DNA from: CAYRAV01 sp964422365
GTDB lineage: Bacteria > Bacillota > Clostridia > Lachnospirales > Lachnospiraceae
Length of the DNA stretch: 27,612 nucleotides
NCBI GenBank assembly: GCA_964422365.1
Contig: CAYRAV010000042.1
Span: 1 to 27,612 of the forward strand
Reading direction: 5' to 3'
The notes beneath the pieces were generated by a model that was not told where the DNA came from, did no database searches, and worked only from the letters and a program-made list of their open reading frames with translations. The position numbers and the translations under genes are program-made. This document shows, piece after piece, positions 14,866 to 22,190 of this stretch. Each line of letters opens with the position of its first letter. The first letter of the stretch is position 1.

Positions 14866-15642
14866 TTAATCCTCAAGAAAACCAGTCAAGGGACTTGATG
14901 CTTCTCCTTTATATTCCAGCACACGTCCCAATCCTGCAAGATAAGCTGCACGTCCTGATTCAATCGCCAGTTTAAATGCGGCTGCCATCATCGCAACATC
15001 ATTTGCTGTGGCAATCGCCGTATTTGCCATAACTGCATCCACACCCAATTCCATTGCCTCACAAGCCTGTGAAGGCCGTCCAATTCCTGCATCTACAATA
15101 ATAGGAAGGTCTATTTCCTCTACTAGCATCCTGATAAATTCCTTTGTCAAAAGCCCTTTGTTGCTTCCTATCGGTGCTCCAAGCGGCATCACTGCTGCTG
15201 CACCTGCATCTGCCAGGGCTCTTGCTGCAATCAAATCCGGATACATATATGGCATAACGATAAATCCTTCTTTTGCGAGTATTTCTGTTGCCTTGATTGT
15301 TTCATAATTGTCAGGCATCAGATATTTACTCTCATGCACAACTTCTACTTTTACAAAATCCCCGCATCCAATTTCTCTTGCCAGACGTGCAATACGGACT
15401 GCTTCTTCTGCATTTCTTGCACCTGAAGTATTAGGCAGCAAGGTAATTCCTTCCGGCATATAATCTAAAATATTCTCCTCTCCTCCAACATTGGCTCTTC
15501 TCAATGCCAATGTTGCCATTTCCACACCTGCATTTTCCACAACTTTCTTTGTCATCTCTAATGAAAATTTCCCGGATCCCAATATAAATCTTGAATGAAA
15601 CTCTTTTCCTCCAATTACTAACTTATCTTCTTTTCTGCTCAT
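14866..15642 (-). CDS. thiG: Thiazole synthase ThiG
   Basis: 258 residues, standard length. TIM-barrel enzyme that condenses deoxyxylulose 5-phosphate, dehydroglycine and ThiS thiocarboxylate into the thiazole phosphate. Visible motifs: SRFILGSGKF, ALRRAN, LLPNTSGARNAEEAVRIARL, the Schiff-base lysine K98 in FVKVEVV, DAGAAAVMPLGAPIGSNKG, IIVDAGIGRPSQA (phosphate-binding loop) and GVDAVMANTAIATA. AGGAGG lies 9 bp before the ATG. It follows thiS (80 bp) and precedes thiH; no thiF lies between, so ThiS adenylation must be supplied from elsewhere. Confidence 0.97.
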   Translation of the reverse strand: MSRKEDKLVIGGKEFHSRFILGSGKFSLEMTKKVVENAGVEMATLALRRANVGGEENILDYMPEGITLLPNTSGARNAEEAVRIARLAREIGCGDFVKVEVVHESKYLMPDNYETIKATEILAKEGFIVMPYMYPDLIAARALADAGAAAVMPLGAPIGSNKGLLTKEFIRMLVEEIDLPIIVDAGIGRPSQACEAMELGVDAVMANTAIATANDVAMMAAAFKLAIESGRAAYLAGLGRVLEYKGEASSPLTGFLED

Positions 15643-15722
15643 GATAATATCCTCCTGTTTTTTCTTTGTTCTGTTTCTTCAACTATCTGCGAAACCTTCC
15701 CATTTACATAGTAATACATCTA

Positions 15723-15920
15723 TTAACAGCCCCCGCCAACAAAATGTACAATTTCAATCTGGTCATCTGGATTTAACACTATATTCCTTAATTCATTTTT
15801 CCGGATAATCATTCCATTGTATTCTATTGCTATTTGGTCAATGTTATAACCCTCACCCTCTAAAAATTCTTTTAGATTCATCTGTTGCTTTAATTCCTTT
15901 TCTTTCCCATTTACCTTCAT
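15723..15920 (-). CDS. thiS: Sulfur carrier protein ThiS, with C-terminal Cys after the Gly motif
   Basis: 65 residues with a ubiquitin-like fold: MKVNGKEKEL start, LKEFLEGEGYN, IAIEYNGMIIRK and the C-terminal QIEIVHFVGGGC. ThiS normally ends in GG or GGG, where the terminal Gly becomes the thiocarboxylate that delivers sulfur to ThiG. Here one Cys follows, so either it is trimmed or the activation chemistry differs. It is the first gene of the thiS-thiG-thiH-tenI operon. AAAGGAAA precedes the ATG. The terminator at 16037-16071 isolates the operon from divIC, so its promoter must lie within 15921-16036. No TPP riboswitch was recognised there. Confidence 0.92.
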   Translation of the reverse strand: MKVNGKEKELKQQMNLKEFLEGEGYNIDQIAIEYNGMIIRKNELRNIVLNPDDQIEIVHFVGGGC

Positions 15921-15979
15921 TTTTCATTTCCTTTCTCTTATTTTTCTTGTCTGAATATGTTTTAAACCATCACTACTTC

Positions 15980-15994
15980 AAACTGCTGCAGTTT
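15980..15994. other. Small hairpin AAACTG-CTG-CAGTTT upstream of thiS
   Basis: A perfect 6-bp stem with a 3-nt loop in the short region that must contain the thiS promoter and leader. It could be an operator or leader structure. It does not match the TPP riboswitch. Confidence 0.35.
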
Positions 15995-16036
15995 TGCCAT
16001 GACATTCAAATACAGAACATATATTCATAAAAATCC

Positions 16037-16071
16037 AAAAAAAACGGGCTGCACCCGCGGTGGTGCACCCC
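16037..16071 (-). terminator. Intrinsic terminator of the spore/division gene block
   Basis: GGGCTGCACC (16046-16055) pairs with GGTGCACCCC (16062-16071) with one mismatch. On the minus strand the hairpin is followed by eight T residues (16044-16037). It lies 106 bp after divIC and upstream of thiS. Confidence 0.9.
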
Positions 16072-16176
16072 ATATTGTAAACAATAACTTCCTAATTTGT
16101 TACTGCATTCTATATTCTGTTTTTCATGGAACATTTTCATTCTATCATATGTAATTTATCCTTGTCAATACTTTCC

Positions 16177-16476
16177 TTATTTCTCATTTGCCTTAAATAT
16201 AATCTCATCCTTATATATCAAACCAAGTTTTTCCCTCGCCATCTGCTCAATATAACCTTTTGTCTGCACATATAACTTTAACTCCTTTATTTCCTCTGCA
16301 TCCTCTTCTAACTGGGCGATGTTTTTCTGATATTCCTCTATTTTTTGAGAATATTCCTTTTTCTTCCCCTCTAATTGAATCGTATTAATGGTAAATACAC
16401 CACATAACACCATAACAACACATCCAATCAACAACATACCTGTCTTCTTTTGTTTTCTTCTTACTATTTTTTTCAT
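16177..16476 (-). CDS. divIC: DivIC/FtsL-like septum formation initiator
   Basis: 99 residues from the ATG at 16476, chosen for GAGGAG 9 bp upstream; a longer frame to 16524 lacks an RBS. A short basic cytoplasmic N-terminus (MKKIVRRKQKK) precedes one membrane segment (about 13-32), a coiled coil (LEGKKKEYSQKIEEYQ and onward) and the C-terminal DivIC motif YIEQMAREKLGLIYKDEIIF. It acts in the divisome with FtsL and DivIB at the septum. Its place at the end of the hup-rqcP-yabP-yabQ block is the conserved Firmicute arrangement, which supports the name. It is 363 bp downstream of yabQ with repeat DNA in between. Confidence 0.9.
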   Translation of the reverse strand: MKKIVRRKQKKTGMLLIGCVVMVLCGVFTINTIQLEGKKKEYSQKIEEYQKNIAQLEEDAEEIKELKLYVQTKGYIEQMAREKLGLIYKDEIIFKANEK

Positions 16477-16511
16477 AAAACCACTCTCCTCGTAATATGC
16501 CTCCCAAGGCT

Positions 16512-16560
16512 GCAGTTCAGCCATATCATTCCTGCTTTATTTTCATAACAGTTCAACCCA
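16512..16560. repeat. Two CAGTTCA(G/A)CC boxes upstream of divIC
   Basis: GCAGTTCAGCCAT (16512-16524) and TAACAGTTCAACCCAT (16546-16560/61) repeat the box seen at 14735 and at both ends of the MITE-like element at 6491-6684. They probably are ends of small mobile repeats. Confidence 0.4.
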
Positions 16561-16567
16561 TGCAGAA

Positions 16568-16624
16568 ATGATTGTGCAAAGTGCACATGACTGCTTGCAG
16601 GCTAAGTGTACTTTATACAATCAT
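16568..16624. repeat. 57-bp palindromic element in the yabQ-divIC spacer
   Basis: ATGATTGTGCAAAGTGCAC (16568-16586) pairs with GTGTACTTTATACAATCAT (16606-16624). As plus-strand RNA there are 16 Watson-Crick pairs, two G-U pairs and one mismatch. The loop contains a second hairpin, CTGC-TT-GCAG. GGACA...TGTCC brackets the next 30 bp (16632-16661). There is no coding capacity. The other bases of the 16477-16839 spacer show no convincing gene. Confidence 0.6.
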
Positions 16625-16839
16625 TTTTATAGGACAGACGCCCGATATGTATGAATTGTCCAGCCAAAAAAATTATTTTTAGCTGAATTTGCATATTCTG
16701 GCATTTTATAAATGAACCTGATTGAACGGTTACTATTTTTCAGTGCATGGCACATCCATTGTAGTATACTCAAATGGGTATAAATTCCCAGAATATGTAT
16801 TTCTAACAAAAAAATGATAGACTGGCTGCCAAATATTCC

Positions 16840-17325
16840 CTACTGCTTTGTATTTACTATTTTAACCTTTTTACATACTTTTTGCAAGCGTTTTACACAA
16901 AACCTGACTCCCTTTTTTCCTCTTTTTCCCATCCATTGTATGGTCCATACCATTCTTTTTCCAAAAAACAAAAAAGGGGTGCATATAAATTTTATCACTG
17001 CTCCAATCCCCTTTTCTATCTTTTGGATTCCAATTGTGATCCATTTTACCAAAAATCTACTTATGCTAAAATGATATGCTGCCATTCCAATCAAAATTGC
17101 AACAATAGAAAATGCTCGAATGATACCATGATTCATTCGATACATTACAAAAAATGCAGAGCATCCTGCTAAAAGCCAGAACAAAAAATCTTCCAGTCCA
17201 ATCATCCATCTCTTATGCGGAATGCAATTCCGCCCAATAATAAAACAATCATAAGCAATCAGCAAAATTATGCCCCACATAAATGAAACTCCCACAAACC
17301 GCAGTTCCTCATAAATTGCTTCCAT
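16840..17325 (-). CDS. yabQ: Spore cortex biosynthesis protein YabQ
   Basis: 161 residues from the ATG at 17325, selected for AGAGG 7 bp upstream; the frame opens further up but would overlap yabP. Three or four membrane segments fall in the first two-thirds (FVGVSFMWGIILLIAYD, FLFWLLAGCSAFFVMY, and SIVAILIGMAAY), followed by a basic tail with many Lys and aromatic residues. The N-terminal EELRFVGVSFMWG pattern is typical of YabQ, a mother-cell membrane protein needed for cortex formation in Bacillus. It lies 10 bp after yabP. This is strong evidence that the organism sporulates or descends from sporulators. Confidence 0.88.
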   Translation of the reverse strand: MEAIYEELRFVGVSFMWGIILLIAYDCFIIGRNCIPHKRWMIGLEDFLFWLLAGCSAFFVMYRMNHGIIRAFSIVAILIGMAAYHFSISRFLVKWITIGIQKIEKGIGAVIKFICTPFLFFGKRMVWTIQWMGKRGKKGVRFCVKRLQKVCKKVKIVNTKQ

Positions 17326-17335
17326 ATCACTACCT

Positions 17336-17623
17336 CTATTTGAATAATTTTCCAAAAAATCCTTCTGCAGTTTTTCCATAACTGCTGCCCTCTGAATAAG
17401 TCAAACTGTCAATTCTTCCGTCTACGTCAACCTCACCTTTCTCCAAAGACAATCTGTTTACATGCAATTCATCCCCGCGTATCATCAAAATCCCCTGCTC
17501 TGTATCTAACAAGATTTCCTTGGCATCAAATGATAATACATCTTTTACACCTGTTAACGCAGCCATACGGCGATTATTTAGAAGCACCTTATGATTTTTA
17601 GCAGCCCCCTGTTTTTCTTCCAT
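17336..17623 (-). CDS. yabP: Sporulation protein YabP
   Basis: 95 residues, family-typical length. It contains the YabP/YqfC pattern: HKVLLNNRRMAALTGVKDVLSFDAKEILLDTEQGILMIRGDELHVNRLSL (shown only as key pieces VLLNNR, LTGVKDVLSFD, LMIRGDELHVNRL), then DGRIDSLTYSE. A sigma-E-controlled protein in Bacillus, acting with YabQ in spore cortex or coat assembly. AGGAGGGG lies 5 bp before the ATG. It is followed by yabQ at 10 bp, so the two are surely co-transcribed. Confidence 0.9.
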   Translation of the reverse strand: MEEKQGAAKNHKVLLNNRRMAALTGVKDVLSFDAKEILLDTEQGILMIRGDELHVNRLSLEKGEVDVDGRIDSLTYSEGSSYGKTAEGFFGKLFK

Positions 17624-17714
17624 AAAACCCCTCCTATATATTTTTATATGTGATAAAATGCATCTTTCAGCATATTTAAATATACTAGGAGGCTGTCTTC
17701 TTTATTCCTTTTTC

Positions 17715-17954
17715 TTATAAATATTTATATAATTCTTTTGCGTCTTCCTTTTTCACCGTTTCCTGAACATTTAATACTTCTACTTTTACAGATTTATTGC
17801 CAAAATTGATTTCTAATACATCTCCTTCCTTTACATTGACAGAAGCTTTGGCAACCTTATCATTTATCAGTACTCTTCCCGCATCACAAGCCTCATTGGC
17901 AACAGTCCTTCTCTTAATTAAACGTGATACTTTTAAAAACTTATCTAAACGCAT
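17715..17954 (-). CDS. rqcP: RqcP/YabO S4-domain RNA-binding protein
   Basis: 79 residues: one S4 domain (MRLDKFLKVSRLIKRRTVANEACDAG; key pieces RLDKFLKVSRLIKRR and GRVLINDKVAKAS) and a short beta tail. In Bacillus this protein (YabO/RqcP) works with RqcH on stalled large ribosomal subunits to add C-terminal alanine tails in ribosome quality control. Its place between hup and yabP is conserved in Firmicutes. AAAGGAAG lies 9 bp before the ATG. The hup terminator at 18056-18085 lies upstream, so it may have its own promoter. Confidence 0.92.
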   Translation of the reverse strand: MRLDKFLKVSRLIKRRTVANEACDAGRVLINDKVAKASVNVKEGDVLEINFGNKSVKVEVLNVQETVKKEDAKELYKYL

Positions 17955-18055
17955 ATGCTTTACTTCCTTTCTTTATGTTATTCTTATTACTTATAATGAC
18001 AATTTTCATACTTTGTTGCATGATAAAAAAATTCTCTTTCTTCTGTTCTTCATGT

Positions 18056-18085
18056 AAAAGAAAAGAGCCGCTCTATAGCTGCTCT
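18056..18085 (-). terminator. Intrinsic terminator after hup
   Basis: On the minus strand AGAGCAGC pairs with GCGGCTCT (one A/G mismatch), loop TATAGA, followed by TTTTCTTTT. It lies 60 bp after the hup stop and separates the highly expressed HU gene from rqcP. Confidence 0.65.
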
Positions 18086-18144
18086 CTTCCCTCTACACGT
18101 ATATGAAAACAAACTCTTCTCTGTCTGCCTTTCTTCCGCTCTGA

Positions 18145-18420
18145 TTACTGATTAACTACATCTTTTAACGCTTTACCAGCTTTGAACTTAGGTGTTTTAG
18201 AAGCAGGAATTGGCATTACCTCACCAGTTTGAGGATTTCTTCCTTCTCTTGCTGCTCTTTCAGATACTTCAAATGTTCCAAAACCAACTAACTGGATTTT
18301 TTCCCCTTTTGTTAATTCTTCTGTTACAACATCTACAAAAGCTTTTAAGGCTTTTTCCGCATCTTTCTTAGATAACTCTGTTTTTTCTGCAATCGCTGCT
18401 ACTAATTCTGTTTTGTTCAT
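18145..18420 (-). CDS. hup: HU-family DNA-binding protein
   Basis: 91 residues, exact HU length. Motifs: MNKTELVAAIAEKTELSKKDAEKAL, the central VGFGTFEVSERAAREGRNPQTGE arm with the conserved GRNPQTG and Pro at the tip, and the C-terminal TPKFKAGKALKDVVN. HU is a homodimeric nucleoid protein that bends DNA non-specifically. GGAGGAG lies 9 bp before the ATG. It lies 57 bp after mazG. Confidence 0.97.
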   Translation of the reverse strand: MNKTELVAAIAEKTELSKKDAEKALKAFVDVVTEELTKGEKIQLVGFGTFEVSERAAREGRNPQTGEVMPIPASKTPKFKAGKALKDVVNQ

Positions 18421-18477
18421 GAGTGAAACTCCTCCTCTAAAATTATTTAATATAGTATCGTCACTTGCCGGAATACT

Positions 18478-19266
18478 TCACTTGGTATTCTGACATTTTA
18501 TCTCTCTCCATAAAGCATCTATCTGCTCCGGAGATAAGTTGCTCAAGTGTTTTCCCTGTCTAACTGCAAGACCCTCAACACCTATAAATCTATTTATAAA
18601 CTTATCTGTGGCATTTGTCAAGGAATTTTCAGCATTTATATGTAAAAATCTTGATAAATTTATAATTGAGAACATTAAGTCTCCAAATTCTTCTTCTATT
18701 TGGGTATTATTACCTAATTTTTCTGCTTCTTCCAACTCTTCTAATTCTTCTCTTACTTTCCCTAACACCTGCTTATAATTTTCAAATTCCATGCCAAATT
18801 TCGCAGCTTTTTTTTGTACTTTCTGTGCTCTGATATTTGCTGGTAATGCTCTTGGAATCCGGTACAACGCATCTGCTGCTGTATATTCCTGCTTTTCTTC
18901 TTTCTTTACCTGTTCCCATGTCTGTAACACATCTTTAGAAGTCTCTGCCTGCTTTGTTCCAAATACATGCGGATGCCTGCGAATCATTTTCTCACTGATA
19001 TCTTGTATGACATCATTAATCGTAAATTCACCTGTCTGCTCTGCAATAACTGCATGCATCACAACTTGAAGCAGTACATCCCCCAATTCTTCTTTTAGAT
19101 TCGACATGTCTTTATTATTTATAGCATCCACTGCCTCGTAACATTCCTCTATCATACATGGTTTCAAACTTTCGTGTGTCTGCTCCCTATCCCACGGACA
19201 GCCATTTTCACTTCTAAGTTCTCTAATAATATCTGTAAACTCTTGAAAATTATATTTCTGCTCCAT
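18478..19266 (-). CDS. mazG: Nucleoside triphosphate pyrophosphohydrolase MazG
   Basis: 262 residues with two MazG domains. The N-terminal one has LRSENGCPWDREQTHESL, the metal motif EECYEAVDAI and EELGDVLLQVVMHA (EExxE plus ExxD). The second has EELEELEEAEK and EEFGDLMFSIINLSRF. It hydrolyses NTPs and dNTPs to monophosphates and pyrophosphate, a house-cleaning role. In Bacillus the homologous protein YabN carries an extra methylase domain at the N-terminus; here only MazG is present. A GGAAGG-type RBS precedes the ATG. It heads the mazG-hup-rqcP block. Confidence 0.95.
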   Translation of the reverse strand: MEQKYNFQEFTDIIRELRSENGCPWDREQTHESLKPCMIEECYEAVDAINNKDMSNLKEELGDVLLQVVMHAVIAEQTGEFTINDVIQDISEKMIRRHPHVFGTKQAETSKDVLQTWEQVKKEEKQEYTAADALYRIPRALPANIRAQKVQKKAAKFGMEFENYKQVLGKVREELEELEEAEKLGNNTQIEEEFGDLMFSIINLSRFLHINAENSLTNATDKFINRFIGVEGLAVRQGKHLSNLSPEQIDALWREIKCQNTK

Positions 19267-19654
19267 TTCTTTCCTTCCTGTTCCCTATAAATATCATAAC
19301 TTCATTTTTCTATCAATACCTATACTTCTTCATTCATTTGCCAGCGGTTTTATCACTTTTACTGGTTTCTCTTTCTTTCAACATATTAAATACTCTCACC
19401 ATTCCGAATCAAGTACATCCTTATCTCCAAGTCCAAAAGTGTATCCATATTCAGCCTAAAACTGTTTTGATGGAAGATTTTATTTTTTTCAATTTGGGCT
19501 TTTCATTTTTTTACACATGCCTCCTTCCTTCATAAATAATATTTATTATACTATAAATCTAATATAGCTGGCAATATTTTTTATCTTGCGTAATCATATT
19601 ACTATAACAATTCATCCATACCAGCAGGAATAATGGCACTGCTTGCCGCAAATA
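19267..19654. other. Spacer between mazG and spoVT with possible coding remnants
   Basis: No intact gene is seen. On the minus strand short open stretches in two frames read like protein (EYGYTFGLGDKDVLDSEW stop; MVRVFNMLKERETSKSDK). A strong AAGGAGG lies at about 19521-19530, followed by ATG and a 9-codon frame. These could be a decayed gene, since other Firmicutes often carry a membrane protein gene between spoVT and mazG. The evidence is weak. Confidence 0.3.
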
Positions 19655-19693
19655 ACAAAAATACGCCCACTCCCAAAGAAAGCGGACGTATTT
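19655..19693 (-). terminator. Intrinsic terminator of spoVT
   Basis: On the minus strand AAATACGTCC (19693-19684) pairs with GGGCGTATTT (19668-19659) through nine standard pairs and one U-G pair, followed by TTTTT. It starts 10 bp after the spoVT stop. Confidence 0.85.
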
Positions 19694-19702
19694 GTATCAT
19701 CT

Positions 19703-20245
19703 TTATGCTTCCATCTGTTTTCCCAAAAAGGATGCCGCTGTAGATGCCAGTTTGCCTTCTGTCAGACCAAAATCATTCCTTGACTCCTTTGATAGTAAAA
19801 TTACTGCTCCCACTGCATCTCCTTCTGCAATAACAGGACTGATTACCTCTGCATTATACTCCTCTAAACCATCTGAAATAACACAAAAATCCTTATTATC
19901 TACTGTTGCTGTAAGAGTAGTTCTCCTATTAATAATATTCTCCAATTCCTTATTAATTGGCTTTGACAGCAAATCTTTTTTTCCACCTGCTACCGCTATA
20001 ATCTGATCCTTATCAGCAATACAAGCCAGATTTCCTGTAGATTGAGCCAATGCCTCTGCATACTGTTTCGCAAAACTTCCCATTTCTCCAATAGGAGAGT
20101 ATTTTTTCAGGATAATCTCTCCTTCACGGTCTGTGAAAATCTCGAGAGGATCTCCTTCACGAATTCTTAAAGTTCTTCTAATTTCTTTCGGCACTACTAC
20201 ACGGCCTAAATCGTCTATACGTCTGACTATTCCTGTTGCTTTCAT
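19703..20245 (-). CDS. spoVT: Stage V sporulation transcriptional regulator SpoVT
   Basis: 180 residues from the ATG at 20245 (GGAGG 8 bp upstream). The N-terminal AbrB swapped-hairpin DNA-binding domain is clear: MKATGIVRRIDDLGRVVVPKEIRRTL (key pieces GIVRRIDDLGRVVVPKEI and REGDPLEIFTD). The C-terminal GAF-like domain covers about 55-180 (CVISDGLEEYNAEVISPVIAEG region). SpoVT tunes forespore sigma-G-dependent gene expression. Upstream at 20335-20363 is a sigma-G/F-like promoter, which fits known forespore expression. A terminator follows directly, so the gene is monocistronic. Confidence 0.95.
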   Translation of the reverse strand: MKATGIVRRIDDLGRVVVPKEIRRTLRIREGDPLEIFTDREGEIILKKYSPIGEMGSFAKQYAEALAQSTGNLACIADKDQIIAVAGGKKDLLSKPINKELENIINRRTTLTATVDNKDFCVISDGLEEYNAEVISPVIAEGDAVGAVILLSKESRNDFGLTEGKLASTAASFLGKQMEA

Positions 20246-20334
20246 ATCATTTCCTCCATTTCCAAGAAGTACATATACCATACCTCTTATTTTTTATCTT
20301 TTTGCACTCATTGTAATAAGCACCCATATGGTAG

Positions 20335-20363
20335 TAGTATTTGTAAATGGAGTGAAAATATAC
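20335..20363 (-). promoter_or_regulatory. Candidate forespore (sigma-G/sigma-F type) promoter of spoVT
   Basis: On the minus strand GTATA (20363-20359), 17 bp, then AATACTA (20341-20335). The sigma-G consensus is roughly G-H-A-T-R, 17-18 bp, C-A-T-W-H-T-A; this site differs only at the first base of the -10 box. Its position about 90 bp before the start codon is suitable. Confidence 0.45.
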
Positions 20364-20391
20364 CTATGAATAATGAATTACTATACTTATC

Positions 20392-21828
20392 CTATAATTC
20401 CTCTCCATTTGTTGCGATTACCTTTTTATACCATTCAAAAGAGTCTTTTCTCCGTCTGCTCAAATCTCCTGTGCCATCATCATATTTATCCACATAAATA
20501 AAACCATAGCGCTTTGCCATCTCACCAGTAGAAGCACTAACCAGATCAATGCAGCCCCAAGGTGTATATCCCATTAAATCAACACCATCTTTTACTGCCT
20601 CTGCCATCTGTTCAATGTGTTCCCGCAAATAATCAATCCGGTATGAGTCATGAATACTTCCATCTTCCTCTAACTTGTCAAATGCACCAAGCCCATTTTC
20701 AACAACCATAAGAGGAATTTGATATCTTGCATAAATTTCATTTAATGTATATCTCAACCCCTTTGGGTCAATCTGCCATCCCCAGTCACTTGCTTTCAGA
20801 TATGGATTTTTAATTCCTGCAATCAGGTTTCCTTCCATTCCTTGATTGTCAGGGTCTGCTGATGCACAATTTGTCATATAGTAGCTAAATGTATAAAAAT
20901 CAACTGTCCCTTTTCTCAAAATCTCCTCATCACCCGGCTCCATCTTAATGTGGATATTATTCTCCTCAAAATAACATTTTGCATAATATGGATATTCGCC
21001 GCGCACCTGAATATCAGAACAATACCAGCTTGAAATCTGCATTTCCTTCTGTGCCTCAACGACATCATCCGGGTTGCATGTAAATGGATAGAATGTGGAA
21101 AATGCAATCATATTTCCCATTTTAAACGCAGGATAATTCTCATGTGCATATCTTACTGCAAGCGCACTTGCTACAAACTGATGATGCAGTCCTTGAAAAC
21201 GAGTCTGTGGATCATCAGGCACTTTCAATATATCTCCAGTATACCCTTTAATTGTTCCAAGAGATAATACATTCCCCATTTTCATTGTACCTGCATTAAT
21301 TTCATTAAAAGTAAGCCAGTATTTCACCTTATCCTTATATCTTTCAAATATTATCTTACAATAATTCATAAAATATTCAATACATTCTCTGCCTTCCCAT
21401 CCATTACATTTCTCAACAAGTGCATATGGCATCTCATAATGTGAAATGGTAACCAATGGATCGATTCCATATTTTTTACATTCATCAAACACATTATCAT
21501 AAAATTGCAGACCTGTTTCAAGAGGCTTTTTTTCCATCCCTGTAGGAAATATTCTTGTCCAGTTAATAGATAATCGAAATACTTTAAATCCCATCTCTGC
21601 AAATAGTGCAATATCCTCTTTGTAATGATGATAAAAATCTGTTGCCTCATGACTTGGGTATAATGTACCTTCTTCAATTACTGTTGTAACACGTTTTGGC
21701 ACTGTATGTGAACCATTTGTACACATATCAGATACGGATGCTCCTTTGCCATCTGTATCCCATGCTCCTTCATACTGATTAGCAGCCGTTGCACCGCCCC
21801 ATAAAAAATCTTCTTTGAAAACACCCAT
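20392..21828 (-). CDS. bglA: 6-phospho-beta-glucosidase, glycoside hydrolase family 1
   Basis: 478 residues, standard GH1 length. N-terminal signature FLWGGATAANQYEGAW, acid/base E176 in WLTFNEIN, nucleophile E377 in MVVENGLG, and the phosphate-recognition stretch S431-ASTGEMAKRYGF (Ser, Lys and Tyr positions typical of 6-phospho enzymes). It hydrolyses 6-phospho-beta-glucosides such as salicin or cellobiose phosphate in the cytoplasm, producing glucose 6-phosphate. The PTS gene upstream on the same strand supplies the phosphorylated substrate. The 484-bp spacer between them holds a MITE-like element. AAAGGGG lies 9 bp before the ATG. Confidence 0.95.
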   Translation of the reverse strand: MGVFKEDFLWGGATAANQYEGAWDTDGKGASVSDMCTNGSHTVPKRVTTVIEEGTLYPSHEATDFYHHYKEDIALFAEMGFKVFRLSINWTRIFPTGMEKKPLETGLQFYDNVFDECKKYGIDPLVTISHYEMPYALVEKCNGWEGRECIEYFMNYCKIIFERYKDKVKYWLTFNEINAGTMKMGNVLSLGTIKGYTGDILKVPDDPQTRFQGLHHQFVASALAVRYAHENYPAFKMGNMIAFSTFYPFTCNPDDVVEAQKEMQISSWYCSDIQVRGEYPYYAKCYFEENNIHIKMEPGDEEILRKGTVDFYTFSYYMTNCASADPDNQGMEGNLIAGIKNPYLKASDWGWQIDPKGLRYTLNEIYARYQIPLMVVENGLGAFDKLEEDGSIHDSYRIDYLREHIEQMAEAVKDGVDLMGYTPWGCIDLVSASTGEMAKRYGFIYVDKYDDGTGDLSRRRKDSFEWYKKVIATNGEEL

Positions 21829-21960
21829 TTGATTCTACCCCTTTCCTGCCATTTTTTGCTATCACTTTTTTATTTTGTAAGGAATTGTCACACCAACTCC
21901 AAATCATACCATATATAGTTTCTGGTGTCCTCCCTTATACGAATGATGATACAAAGTACC

Positions 21961-22190
21961 TTAGAGCGTATTTGAAAATTGCTTGTTACAAGATGTGTGT
22001 CACAATTTGTAGGGGATTTGTTCCAAATTCATGAGGTGCAGCGGGCTGCATTGAATGAATTTGGGGCAAATATCCATACATATCGGACGAAGCCCGCCAG
22101 CCCGAAAGGGCATGGATTGCGGTATGTCCGAATGGGTACGCAAAGTGGGGCATGCAGATTGGGGCAATGAATTTTCAAACACGCTTCTAG
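21961..22190. mobile_element. MITE-like palindromic element, copy 2 (with 63-bp insert)
   Basis: Starts TTAGAGCGTATTTGAAAATT and ends AATTTTCAAACACGCTTCTA. It has the same interior as copy 1, with the central hairpin GCAGC-GG-GCTGC instead of GTAGC-GG-GCTAC, a compensatory change. It carries about 63 extra bp (22075-22137) containing GCCC-GAAA-GGGC, a GNRA-type tetraloop hairpin, bracketed by TCGGAC/GTCCGA. It lies between the PTS gene and the 6-phospho-beta-glucosidase gene, so it is probably transcribed in their mRNA. Confidence 0.85.

Noticed and set aside
16627..16809. 60-codon minus-strand ORF between yabQ and divIC
   Set aside because: No RBS, no family resemblance, and it overlaps repeat DNA.
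19338..19535. 65-codon plus-strand ORF between mazG and spoVT
   Set aside because: It begins with TTG without an RBS and lies in a spacer where the minus strand shows the better coding traces.
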